A stretch of DNA of 64,000 nt, from NCBI RefSeq assembly GCF_000381905.1, contig NZ_KB907260.1, positions 1 through 64,000 on the forward strand. Reading direction: 5' to 3'. A program made the position numbers and the translations under genes. The notes under the pieces were generated by a model, which saw only the letters and a list, made by a program, of their open reading frames with translations, did not search any database and was not told where the DNA came from. Positions 15,665-23,290 of this stretch are shown here, piece by piece; the stretch's first letter is position 1; each line of letters starts with the position of its first letter. Origin of the DNA: Paenibacillus fonticola DSM 21315 (GTDB lineage: Bacteria > Bacillota > Bacilli > Paenibacillales > Paenibacillaceae).

Positions 15665-15835
15665 GCAAAAATGACTACTTGGGGCTAATTAAACTTTTAA
15701 AATGTTAACGTTTTGTGAAATTTGCTAATTTGCCAGTGATCACCTGCGGACGTTGTAACAATTATCATTGTAATGACTTGATTTTGAAAAATAAAGAAAA
15801 ATGATCATTGCGGTTGCCCCAGTTATGATTTAGAA

Positions 15836-15900
15836 ATAAAAAATGCCTAAGTTATCAATTATCATTCCTTTCCAAATGATAATTAAATCAACTCAGGCAG
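15836..15900 (-). terminator. long terminator-like stem-loop
   Basis: TGCCTGAGTT..TAATTATCATT and AATGATAATT..AACTTAGGCA pair over about 20 bp with small interruptions around a TGGAAAGG loop, followed on the minus strand by TTTTTTATTTC. It closes the transcript that ends with the 15919-16308 gene. Confidence 0.7.
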
Positions 15901-15918
15901 TTCCCTTTTTACTTACTA

Positions 15919-16308
15919 TTAATCAGCAAGCAATCCCATAAAATATTGCAAGTTGCGAATGTAATAATTCATGCTGTCGGCCGCCACGGTCTCTCCCAGC
16001 TTGCTAAGCAAACTTTGCTGAAAAGATTCCCGGGACGAATAATCCGCCTGCTCAAAACGGTTATCCAGCTTCAAATTTTGTAAATACTTCACAACCTCGG
16101 CGTTGTTCTCCACATATTGCTTCTTCCACTCCGGATGTTTCTGCGCCTTCTTGGCGAATTGAATCAGTTCGGTCAGCCCATCGTTCCCTGCGGCAATTTC
16201 GGCGATAAACTTGTTATACGCTTCCGGATCCGCCTGCTTCATAAGCTCGGACATCTTTACATAATCGTCAGGCGCTCCCCGTCTGGATGAATATGGGTTT
16301 CGTTCCAA
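15919..16308 (-). CDS. small helical cytoplasmic protein, unknown
   Basis: 129 residues if started at TTG 16306-16308, or 111 from the ATG at 16252-16254 (MSELMKQADPEAYNKF). Neither has a clear SD; the TTG begins 13 nt after the stop of the histidine kinase, so translational coupling is likely. The protein is charged and mostly helical with many Gln, Lys and Glu, no Cys, no signal peptide, and no motif I recognise. Its fixed position directly behind the kinase gene, before a terminator, suggests that it belongs to the same transcript. No function proposed. Confidence 0.6.
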   Translation of the reverse strand: MERNPYSSRRGAPDDYVKMSELMKQADPEAYNKFIAEIAAGNDGLTELIQFAKKAQKHPEWKKQYVENNAEVVKYLQNLKLDNRFEQADYSSRESFQQSLLSKLGETVAADSMNYYIRNLQYFMGLLAD

Positions 16309-16321
16309 ATTAGTATTTATA

Positions 16322-17179
16322 TCAACGAACTATTCCGCCTGAATTCCTTGGGGATTGAAATTCTACGACTGTATAATTGTCCTCTGTAGCAATCCGCAAA
16401 TTCCAGTTCATTTCATTTGCTCTTTCACGCATGATGAGCAGCCCATAGCTATCTTCCAATTGATAAGGATCTCCCCGAAACCCAATTCCATCATCCTTGA
16501 TCGTCACTTTCCAGCCTCGCTGATCCTTGGCCGCTTCCCCGTTGATCGATCCCTGGGCAGCCTGGGCATGCTTCTGAATGTTTACGACCGCTTCCCGGAT
16601 CGACGTCAGAAGCTCGACCTTCTCTTTCGGATTAAGCAGTTCATCGGGAATATTCCACTGCACCTCAATCGGAACAAGAACTTCTTCGGCAACCTGCTTG
16701 ACCTTCTCCTTCAAGGTTTCCCTTTGCAGAACATCCACCTCTGTAGTGGCAGCGTATCTTAAATTGGCAATTGCCTGACGGACGTATCTGTTCACCTCAT
16801 GCACCGTTTTGCGAATTTGGAAAATATCCTTCTCATATTTTTCCTGATCCGCTGTGAATTCCAGACGATCTACTTTAACTGACATTAGAAATACAGACTG
16901 AGCGATGCCATCATGCAGCTCTTTGGCCAAGTGCTCCCTTGCCTCAAGCGCCGCTTTAGCGGTCCGCTCAGTTTGAAGCTCCTGCTGAATCCTTTCCAGC
17001 ATAAGAAACAGTCTCTTCAATAGGGTTACGCTTACAACATATACAAGAACCGGAGTTAGCCAGTTGCCCAAATCCATCGAAATGTAGGGAAGCAAAAATT
17101 GGTGACGCACGTACTCCCATATTCCTACAGTGATCGTCGGTATGAATAGAATCATCCATTTGATTTGTTTATAAGTCAC
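16322..17179 (-). CDS. NarL-type sensor histidine kinase (HisKA_3), orphan
   Basis: 285 residues from GTG at 17177-17179, chosen because GGGAGGG lies eight bases upstream; a longer frame has no SD. Two membrane segments (about 9-25 and 41-60) with little outside, a short coiled-coil (LERIQQELQTERTAKAALEA), the phospho-acceptor His89 in AKELHDGIAQS, and the ATPase boxes SIREAVVNIQKHAQ (N box), DDGIGF (G1) and SYGLLIMRERA (G2). This is the NarX/LiaS/DesK-like class, which normally pairs with an adjacent NarL/FixJ response regulator; none is found in this region. It lies behind resA and so may sense redox or copper state. Confidence 0.9.
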   Translation of the reverse strand: MTYKQIKWMILFIPTITVGIWEYVRHQFLLPYISMDLGNWLTPVLVYVVSVTLLKRLFLMLERIQQELQTERTAKAALEAREHLAKELHDGIAQSVFLMSVKVDRLEFTADQEKYEKDIFQIRKTVHEVNRYVRQAIANLRYAATTEVDVLQRETLKEKVKQVAEEVLVPIEVQWNIPDELLNPKEKVELLTSIREAVVNIQKHAQAAQGSINGEAAKDQRGWKVTIKDDGIGFRGDPYQLEDSYGLLIMRERANEMNWNLRIATEDNYTVVEFQSPRNSGGIVR

Positions 17180-17273
17180 TAAAGTTACCCTCCCTCGCTT
17201 TACAGCCGATTTAAAGCCATAGTAATGATCCCTTTCTTTAAACGCAATGAAGCAGGTGATCAAAGCATTCGCT

Positions 17274-17819
17274 TTAATCACCTGCAGCCGCTTGAACATA
17301 CGTTTGAAGCTGCTCGCCGCTCGTAATTTCCCCCACAGCGGATTGATGGAGCTTGCCGTCTTTGTCGATAATATAAGTAACCGGCAAGCCCACAATTCCA
17401 TACAATTGCGACACTTTGCCTGTAACATCAATGATGACTGGAAAATCGAAATGATTCTCCGTCAAAAATTCATTTACCGTCCCCTTGGACTCTCCCGCAT
17501 TGACAAATAAAGTAGCCACATCCGAGCGATTTGATTGATATACCTCGTTGATCAGCGGCATCTCCTTTACACAGGGTTCGCACCACGAAGCCCAGAAATT
17601 GAGTACAACCACTTTGCCTTTGTAATCAGATAATACTACCTTATCCCCATGGGTATTCGTCACTTCAAAATCCGGGGCCATCTCGCCTATAGCGAGTCTT
17701 GCCTTTTCTTGCTGCGTATCCCCCTGTCTGGATGAAACAATAATCCAGACGATAGCGCCAAGGGCCAGCAAACCTAACAACAAGGTAACGACTGTGTTTA
17801 TCCGCACTCCTTTACTCAT
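17274..17819 (-). CDS. resA: ResA-like thiol-disulfide oxidoreductase
   Basis: 181 residues. One N-terminal anchor (VVTLLLGLLALGAIVWIIVS) and an extracytoplasmic thioredoxin fold with the active site NFWASWCEPCVKEMP (Cys80 and Cys83) and the cis-Pro in VGLPVTYIID. WCEPC is the ResA signature; ResA reduces apocytochrome c cysteines before heme ligation in B. subtilis. Here the gene is not in a res operon but overlaps nosF by four bases (ATGA). A role in keeping Cys of the nos-type copper proteins or nearby cytochrome c reduced is a reasonable inference. Confidence 0.88.
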   Translation of the reverse strand: MSKGVRINTVVTLLLGLLALGAIVWIIVSSRQGDTQQEKARLAIGEMAPDFEVTNTHGDKVVLSDYKGKVVVLNFWASWCEPCVKEMPLINEVYQSNRSDVATLFVNAGESKGTVNEFLTENHFDFPVIIDVTGKVSQLYGIVGLPVTYIIDKDGKLHQSAVGEITSGEQLQTYVQAAAGD

Positions 17820-18556
17820 TGCTGTTCACCTGCTGCAATATGCAGCCCCACACTTTGCTGAAAAGCGGCGTGAAGCGGAAAAGCTCCATGCTGCTGGCGA
17901 AAATATTCCACCGTGCCTTCCCCATAATTGCGGCCGTTGTTTAAAAAAACAACATAATCGGCTACCTCTTCCGCAATGTCCAACTGGTGAGTAGAGAATA
18001 GCACAGTATGGCCGTCCTGCTTAATGTTTTGCAGCAGGCGGACGAACTCATTCATCCAATAAGGATCGAGCCCATTCGTCGGCTCGTCCATAATTAACAA
18101 TGGCGGTTTGCCGAGAATAGCTTGTGCGAATAAGATACGCTGCCGCATCCCTTTGGAGAAGGTGTGCACCTGCTTGTTTCGCTTATCCTCCAAGCCTACA
18201 ATTTCCAGCACTTCATCGACCCGGCTTTTGGGAACCCGGCGCAATGCAGCCCAAAAAGACAAAGCCTCCCCCGCTGTCAGGCCATGGGAAAAATGGAAGT
18301 CATCCGGCATGTAACCGATGAGCTGCGAGAACTGCTTGCGACTTTTATTCCACTGCACACCGCCTACTGTAATTTCACCGGTCGTTGGCTGCATAATTCC
18401 GGCAATCATGCGCAGAACCGTACTTTTGCCTGCGCCGTTGCCTCCACATAATCCAACAATGCTTCCTGCTTCAACATTCAAATTGATATTTTCCACCAGC
18501 GTCTGCTCTTTAATTATTTTAGCTGCGTTGACTACTAGTACAAATGGTTCAGCCAC
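17816..18556 (-). CDS. nosF: NosF-like ABC transporter ATP-binding protein
   Basis: 246 residues from the GTG at 18554-18556, with AAAGGGG upstream; it overlaps the permease end by eight bases. Walker A GGNGAGKST, Q-loop YMPDDFHFSHGLTAGE, signature FSKGMRQR, Walker B LLIMDEPTNGLD and the H-loop His in FSTHQLD are all intact. The signature FSKGMRQR and position between nosY- and resA-like genes match NosF, the ATPase of the NosDFY complex that matures copper sites in nitrous oxide reductase. Without nosZ in view, the client protein is unknown. Confidence 0.85.
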   Translation of the reverse strand: MAEPFVLVVNAAKIIKEQTLVENINLNVEAGSIVGLCGGNGAGKSTVLRMIAGIMQPTTGEITVGGVQWNKSRKQFSQLIGYMPDDFHFSHGLTAGEALSFWAALRRVPKSRVDEVLEIVGLEDKRNKQVHTFSKGMRQRILFAQAILGKPPLLIMDEPTNGLDPYWMNEFVRLLQNIKQDGHTVLFSTHQLDIAEEVADYVVFLNNGRNYGEGTVEYFRQQHGAFPLHAAFQQSVGLHIAAGEQQ

Positions 18557-19370
18557 GAGATCGTCCCCTTTCCCAGATCCAATGTACACCTGCAATAGAA
18601 CAACCAATCCAGGCCAAGCATACGGCGAAAAATATCAAGCTGCCGCCAGGCTGCTGAATCCAGTTGACCCACTCGTAATATTCCGGCCCCAGCACAGAAC
18701 CCCCGCCGAGCTTAATGACGACAAACAGGCGCACCAGTTCAGCCGGATTGAGGAAAGTTAACACGACCAACAGTGGCTTAATCCATAAATAAGGCAGCAG
18801 CCCCAGCACAGAAATCAATATCGTCGTCCAGCCAATTACGGTAAAAAACCAGATCATAACCGAGAATGTTAACGCCTGCCAGCGATTTTTGGATAGAGAG
18901 CCGACAAATAGAGCTATCGCTAAAAAGAGCAGCACCAAGCCGCAGGAAAATGCAAAAAAAAGCAAGTAGGTACTCACATCAAACACTTTGCCGATCAGGA
19001 CGGAAATTAAGCCCATCAAGCCGTAGCCAAAGGAAACAATCGTTAATAATACGACGGATAATCCCACATATTTGCCAATTAAAAAAGACAGCGTGCCCAG
19101 CGGATATGTCGATAACAGCTGCCAGCTTCCCTCCTCCTTCTCCCCTGTCAGGGAGAAGGAGCCAAGAAATAAAGTCATGAGCGGGAGCAAATATAAAATA
19201 AGGCTTAGCATGGAGCCGGTAATCGCGGAATATCCGCTGACGGCATTTTGTGAATTAACGAGCAGCAAACTAATGCTAAATACAGAAAACAAAATTAGAA
19301 AGGAATAGGCCCAAGGATTGCGAAGCCCGATTTTAATTTCTCTTTTTGCTACTTGAAGCATATCAGTCAT
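18549..19370 (-). CDS. nosY: NosY-like ABC transporter permease
   Basis: 273 residues with six hydrophobic segments and the N-terminal VAKREIKIGLRNPWAYSFLI, typical of ABC-2 permeases of the NosY type, followed by LTGEKEEGSWQLLSTYPL. It is expected to form the membrane half of the NosFY transporter with NosD outside. GGTGAT lies four bases before the ATG; a second ATG three codons later is also possible. 15 nt downstream of nosL. Order D-L-Y-F as seen here is one of the known arrangements. Confidence 0.85.
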   Translation of the reverse strand: MTDMLQVAKREIKIGLRNPWAYSFLILFSVFSISLLLVNSQNAVSGYSAITGSMLSLILYLLPLMTLFLGSFSLTGEKEEGSWQLLSTYPLGTLSFLIGKYVGLSVVLLTIVSFGYGLMGLISVLIGKVFDVSTYLLFFAFSCGLVLLFLAIALFVGSLSKNRWQALTFSVMIWFFTVIGWTTILISVLGLLPYLWIKPLLVVLTFLNPAELVRLFVVIKLGGGSVLGPEYYEWVNWIQQPGGSLIFFAVCLAWIGCSIAGVHWIWERGRSRG

Positions 19371-19385
19371 CTATATCACCATATC

Positions 19386-20036
19386 TTATTGTTGGCCTTT
19401 ATCATTATCAGCGTCGTGTTGGGCTTCGTCATGAGCGGCATCATGAGCAGCGTCATGAGCATCCCCGTGGTGCTCGCCGCCATGCTCGGCTTCCTCACCA
19501 TGCGTATCCCCATGCTCTTCATGTGCTCCGTGCTCTTCATGCGCCCCGTGCTCACCATGATCATGATGATCCATCATATCCTGGTTTTGCTGCCAGCTGT
19601 GGTTCGCAAGCTCAGCAGCGCTAAGAATTTGTCCCACGCCTTGCTCTTTCGCAAAAGCTTCAGCAGACGCTTTATCTTTAAAGCTGACAATCCCATAGGC
19701 CATCGGCGTACGGATCGAAGCGTCATATACATACGTTGCTTCGTCAAACTCAATCCATTCTTTATCGTTGTAATCACGCACGTAGTCCATGCCGATATTG
19801 TCGACGCCGTTCTCCTGCTTCCAGGTGTTCATGCAGCCCAGATCATCAAATTTCAAGCTCTTTCCGTCTTTCGTTACGATCTGGGTTGCAAAGGCATCGT
19901 CTTTCACCTGCATATTACATACGACACATACATCCACGTCTTCATTAATCGCCTGTGCCTCATGTTTAGTCTTGCCGCAGCCTGCCGCCAAGGACAGAGT
20001 AAGGATAAGTATAATCGCTAATGACCAATTTTTCAT
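19386..20036 (-). CDS. nosL: NosL-like copper lipoprotein with long His-rich tail
   Basis: 216 residues. Lipobox AAGC (Cys20). The NosL Cu(I) site is visible as C37-V-V-C40-N-M42, then the conserved KDGKSLKFDDLGCM and WIEFDEATYVYDAS segments. NosL hands Cu(I) to the NosDFY complex. From residue 157 a C-terminal extension of about 55 residues is built of H-G-E-H, A-H-E-E-H-G and D-A-A-H repeats containing 16 His, not normally part of NosL. It looks like a metal buffer or storage tail. The start codon overlaps the nosD stop by four bases (ATGA). SD is GGGGG. Confidence 0.9.
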   Translation of the reverse strand: MKNWSLAIILILTLSLAAGCGKTKHEAQAINEDVDVCVVCNMQVKDDAFATQIVTKDGKSLKFDDLGCMNTWKQENGVDNIGMDYVRDYNDKEWIEFDEATYVYDASIRTPMAYGIVSFKDKASAEAFAKEQGVGQILSAAELANHSWQQNQDMMDHHDHGEHGAHEEHGAHEEHGDTHGEEAEHGGEHHGDAHDAAHDAAHDEAQHDADNDKGQQ

Positions 20037-21439
20037 GATTTGGATACCCCCGAATATATTATAGTTATTATCGCTGTGCCTAGCAGCAGCGAAGCGATGA
20101 TCAGTATAAACGTTTGATCAGACAGGACTTTAACCTCCCCGGCATCCCCAGATGATAAGGCTGGCATTGCCGATAATGGATTGATTTTCATCCGCGGTCC
20201 GCTGTCCGTCGTCCAGTGCTCCCGGTCATCTGCGTACATATCACTTAGAAACGTCATGCCCGGCGATTGGAAAAACAATTGAAATGCCGGAGTTTTCGCT
20301 ATTAACTGTTGGTAAAAAGGATTTATCGCATATGGGATTTCGCTGATCCCATCATTATTCAAATCCAAGCCTTGCGCAGAGTCCCAATAGTTGCCATGGA
20401 TTTCGTTTTCCCCGCTGTTCGTCGCTTCCGCTTCGATCACATTAGCGACAAAATCATTGGCCTGAACTTTGTTGTCTTCCGCTTGTTTAAATTGAATGCC
20501 GATGAAATTTCTAATTATAGCGTTCTCTATTAATTGATTGTCTTTAGACAGTTCAATATATATGCCAACCCTGTTGCCTTCGACAAGATTTCTCTCAATG
20601 ACCGAATTTTGCACATCGAATAACAAAATACCTTGAGAATTTACATTACTGCTTTGCTTTGTAAAGACGTTGTCATAAACATGTATATCCCTTACCCCCA
20701 TAATCATGGCGCCTGTCATGTTAAACTCACCCTGATTATTATGAATTTGCGTCTTTTCAACATACATGCAGTGAATGCCATAACGGGAGCTGTATAGACG
20801 GTTATTATTCACATTCCCTCGATGGCTGTTCTCTAAGTAAATTCCATCCCGCATTCCGGCAATCGTATTTTGTTCGATCCGATAATGATGAGAATTGTAG
20901 AGATCGATCCCGTTCCCCTTCTGTCCCAGCTTCGTATCCGCTGTATCTTCTGCCGGCAGCCAGGAGATCACGTTGTCCCGAATCGCAGCATGATCAGCAT
21001 CCCGCAGCAAAATGCCAAACCCCGCTGTTCTTATTTTCACATCCTCCAGAATAGCTTCATTCGCATGAACTGCGATGGCCGCCGATTCACCGCCGGCAGG
21101 ATGCTGTAAAATGTTTATCCCTCGCAGGGTGACTCCCGCCGCCTGAATCCGGATGGCCGCTTCCGCTGTATCGTTAGACAAAATGGCTGTCCCTCTGCCA
21201 TCAATTTTCAGCTTTTTATTAACAATTACAGGCCCTGCGTATTTCTCTTCAGTCAACACGATCGTATCACCCGGTTGCGCCCGGTCGACCAATTGCTGCA
21301 GGGAGGGAAGCGGGGAAGGCAAGCCGGCATCCTTCGCCAGAGATTTCGCCAAAACGGAAGGAGCAATACACAACAAAGCTAGATTCAGCAGCAGTACCCA
21401 AGCAAGAACCTGAAATATTACTCTTCGTTCGCTTCTCAT
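20033..21439 (-). CDS. nosD: NosD-like parallel beta-helix copper-binding protein
   Basis: 468 residues. Signal peptide (VLAWVLLLNLALLCIAPSVLA), then repeated turns of a right-handed beta-helix with N-x-I/V patterns (for example ENSHRGNVNNNRLYSSRYGI and DNQLIENAIIRNFIGIQF, CASH/NosD-type repeats), a non-repeat region near 350-420, and a C-terminal hydrophobic anchor (FILIIASLLLGTAIITIIYS). NosD is the external scaffold of the NosDFY machine that helps assemble CuZ in nitrous oxide reductase. SD CAGGAG seven bases before ATG. It heads the D-L-Y-F-resA-kinase transcript. About 190 nt upstream is a CRP/FNR-sized dyad. Confidence 0.9.
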   Translation of the reverse strand: MRSERRVIFQVLAWVLLLNLALLCIAPSVLAKSLAKDAGLPSPLPSLQQLVDRAQPGDTIVLTEEKYAGPVIVNKKLKIDGRGTAILSNDTAEAAIRIQAAGVTLRGINILQHPAGGESAAIAVHANEAILEDVKIRTAGFGILLRDADHAAIRDNVISWLPAEDTADTKLGQKGNGIDLYNSHHYRIEQNTIAGMRDGIYLENSHRGNVNNNRLYSSRYGIHCMYVEKTQIHNNQGEFNMTGAMIMGVRDIHVYDNVFTKQSSNVNSQGILLFDVQNSVIERNLVEGNRVGIYIELSKDNQLIENAIIRNFIGIQFKQAEDNKVQANDFVANVIEAEATNSGENEIHGNYWDSAQGLDLNNDGISEIPYAINPFYQQLIAKTPAFQLFFQSPGMTFLSDMYADDREHWTTDSGPRMKINPLSAMPALSSGDAGEVKVLSDQTFILIIASLLLGTAIITIIYSGVSKS

Positions 21440-21626
21440 AAAATTACTCCTGACTTTCTTGTAATTATGTTGAGCTTGACCTGCAACAGTCTATTAACAA
21501 CCTCCTTACATATCCCTTATCCTTATCCACGCCAAAACAAATTATTTAAATAATATAATAAGCTATAACATTTTTCACTCATATAGCCCGAAAGAGTCTC
21601 TTTCCCTATGAAAACACGTCATTTTA

Positions 21627-21642
21627 TGTCATTTTTATGACA
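21627..21642. promoter_or_regulatory. 16-bp dyad upstream of nosD
   Basis: TGTCATTTTTATGACA has perfect 6-bp arms with a 4-nt centre. The TGTCA-N6-TGACA geometry is like CRP/FNR-family sites, though the half-site differs from the B. subtilis Fnr consensus TGTGA. It lies 188 bp before the nosD start codon, at the edge of a decayed transposase. Confidence 0.35.
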
Positions 21643-21750
21643 ATATTTTAAATCTTTAATAATCTCAGTGCATTTAAAATACAAAGACATGTTTCCGCGA
21701 CGAGTACTCAGGGCGTTCCAACCGATTTTACAGCACCTTATTCTTTGGAG

Positions 21751-22010
21751 CGGCTTGCCAGCCACATAATGAATGTTCTCTCGAACCGCTTTGGCAATTT
21801 GACGGGAGGAGTAAATGCGCTGAGTGTGGGCAGAGAGGATGATTTTCGTGAGCATCTGCGGGTGGTAGCTGTTTCGTGCCACCAGGTTAAGCGGCGTCAA
21901 AGACCGCGTCGCTGATGCGTTTAACAGCATCGTTGATTACACGCACAACATGATTATTTGGGATTTCTTCTTCCAAAATCCATTGGCAGAAACAATTAAT
22001 CCATAGTATA
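21751..22010 (-). pseudogene. IS1182-family transposase N-terminal fragment
   Basis: In one minus-strand frame EEEIPNNHVVRVINDAV precedes, and in another frame SYHPQMLTKIILSAHTQRI and YSSRQIAKAVRENIH follow. These are the first ~90 residues of an IS1182-type DDE transposase, whose intact form has the same order without the frame change. The catalytic core is absent, the frame is broken near 21900, and no terminal repeats were identified. It is a dead fragment and marks this gap as a past insertion point. Confidence 0.75.
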
Positions 22011-22073
22011 TTTCAATGTTCAAAAGAAGCCCTCTAAATGATTGCTGGACAATTCCATTTTACCAAGTATGGG

Positions 22074-22119
22074 CTTCTTACTTCTTACTTCTTACTTCTT
22101 ACTTCTTACTTCTTACTTA
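22074..22119. repeat. heptanucleotide tandem repeat (CTTCTTA)6
   Basis: Six perfect copies of CTTCTTA plus CTTA in intergenic DNA. Seven-base repeats are prone to slippage, so copy number may vary between isolates. No gene start lies within 500 nt in a position to be phase-varied by it. Confidence 0.95.
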
Positions 22120-22148
22120 CCCTGCACCCTTTTAATAGTTCGACACTT

Positions 22149-22336
22149 ATCTAATGGATTTATAGTAGTTAGATTCTGCTGTCATAAAGGAAATGTAAAT
22201 TTAAATGGATTTCATGTCGTTAGAATAGGAAAATTGCCATTATGGAATGGATTCTTCGATTTTAGGTGCGTGAAATCCATCTAATTCCCTGAAGCATGCG
22301 TTTAGAGGATCATTAGATACACGAAATCCATTTAGT
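22149..22336. repeat. imperfect inverted-repeat element
   Basis: TCTAATGGATTT (22150) and TAAATGGATTTCATG (near 22202) are answered in inverted form by GTGAAATCCATCTAA (near 22270) and ACGAAATCCATTTA (near 22321), giving two overlapping inverted pairs around an AT-rich centre. The arrangement looks like a small non-coding dispersed repeat of the kind common in Paenibacillus intergenic DNA. No coding sequence is seen in it. Confidence 0.6.
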
Positions 22337-22344
22337 GTGCAAAG

Positions 22345-22445
22345 CTTTGTGTACGACAGGTTTGTGCGCGGCAGTCTTTGTGTACGTCAGTCTTTGTGTG
22401 CGGCAGCTTTGTGTACGTCAACTTAGTGTACAACCTGTACGACAG
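22345..22445. repeat. degenerate 15-16-nt tandem repeats
   Basis: Five clear units and two shorter ones of the form CTTTGTGTACG(A/T)CAG, with variants GTGCGCGGCAG, in direct succession. Together with the heptamer repeat and the inverted element they fill the gap between nosD and pgmB, where I see no gene from about 22010 to 22630. Confidence 0.8.
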
Positions 22446-22527
22446 GGTATTATACAACAGTTTATGTAAGAGGAGCTAAAGGATGGGGTACAGGCAAGGA
22501 AGATAATTGATTCCTAAGAAACGGATA

Positions 22528-22594
22528 GCTTTTTTTAAAAGAAGGGGGGGTGCCCCCAGCGATCTATGATCACTTTCTGGACACCCCCATCTTC
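22528..22594 (-). terminator. terminator for the pgmB/GH operon
   Basis: On the minus strand GAAG-AT-GGGGGTG and CACCCCC-CC-TTC pair, with an inner CCAG/CTGG stem, followed by TTTTAAAAAAAG. It lies about 40 nt after the pgmB stop and is the likely end of the carbohydrate transcript. Confidence 0.8.
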
Positions 22595-22631
22595 TATTCC
22601 TATTAGCCTTTAAAGGTTAGGTTAAGTTAGC

Positions 22632-23267
22632 TTACCTTATCCGCAGCAGCTCTCTTATGCTCAACAGCTTATAGTGTGCTTTATCACTATTTCGAGCATC
22701 ACCGATGGCAGCGGCTTTCATTCCGGCACGCAAAGCGGCCTCTACTCCCGCCTCCGCATCCTCTACAACGAGACAATCCTCCGGAGCGACACCGAGCATT
22801 TCAGCAGCTTTCAGAAACACCTCGGGATGCGGCTTGCTCTGACTGATATTGTTACCGTCTGATATCGCATCAAATTGGCTGGATAAACCAATTTTGTCCA
22901 GAATCAGCGGCGCGTTTTTACTGGAAGAGCCGATTGCTATCTTTACCTTCCGTTCCCTTAAGGTAAGCAGCGTTCCACGGACTTCCGGCAGCAGATCATC
23001 CGCGGTCAAGGATGCAAGCAATCCTTTATAAACTTCATTTTTTTGCTCAGCCAACTGCTGCTTCTCTTCCTCCAAATAATCTCTGCTCGCCCGCTCCAGT
23101 ATAATTTCTAAACTCTCCCTCCGGCTGACGCCACGCAGTCTATGATTAATGGATGAGTTAAACTCAATCCCTTCCTGATCGGCAATTTGTTTCCAAGCTT
23201 TATAATGATAACGATCTGTCGATACAATGACGCCATCCAGATCAAAAATTACCGCCTTAATGTTCAT
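22632..23267 (-). CDS. pgmB: beta-phosphoglucomutase
   Basis: 211 residues. HAD fold with FDLDGVIVSTDRYHYKAW (Asp nucleophile; the V-I-V-S-T-D-R-Y-H sequence is characteristic of beta-PGM), cap loop LRGVSRRESLE, motif II IGSSSKNA, SKPHPEVFL, and motif IV VVEDAEAGVEAA. The enzyme interconverts beta-glucose 1-phosphate and glucose 6-phosphate, usually after a glycoside phosphorylase; no phosphorylase gene is near. Start chosen at ATG 23265-23267, with AGAAGGTG upstream. 23 nt behind the GH3 gene, last in the operon. Confidence 0.92.
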   Translation of the reverse strand: MNIKAVIFDLDGVIVSTDRYHYKAWKQIADQEGIEFNSSINHRLRGVSRRESLEIILERASRDYLEEEKQQLAEQKNEVYKGLLASLTADDLLPEVRGTLLTLRERKVKIAIGSSSKNAPLILDKIGLSSQFDAISDGNNISQSKPHPEVFLKAAEMLGVAPEDCLVVEDAEAGVEAALRAGMKAAAIGDARNSDKAHYKLLSIRELLRIR

Positions 23268-23290
23268 CGCACCTTCTCTCCCGTCTCCAT

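Noticed and set aside
15750-15790. Fur-box-like sequence (AATTATCATTGTAATGA)
   Set aside because: Arms do not match the TGATAAT-N-ATTATCA dyad, and no suitable gene start lies downstream at the right distance.
21619-21930. 103-codon minus-strand frame that could be called a gene
   Set aside because: Its first half is a fragment of an IS1182 transposase joined to out-of-frame sequence; it is counted as part of the pseudogene.
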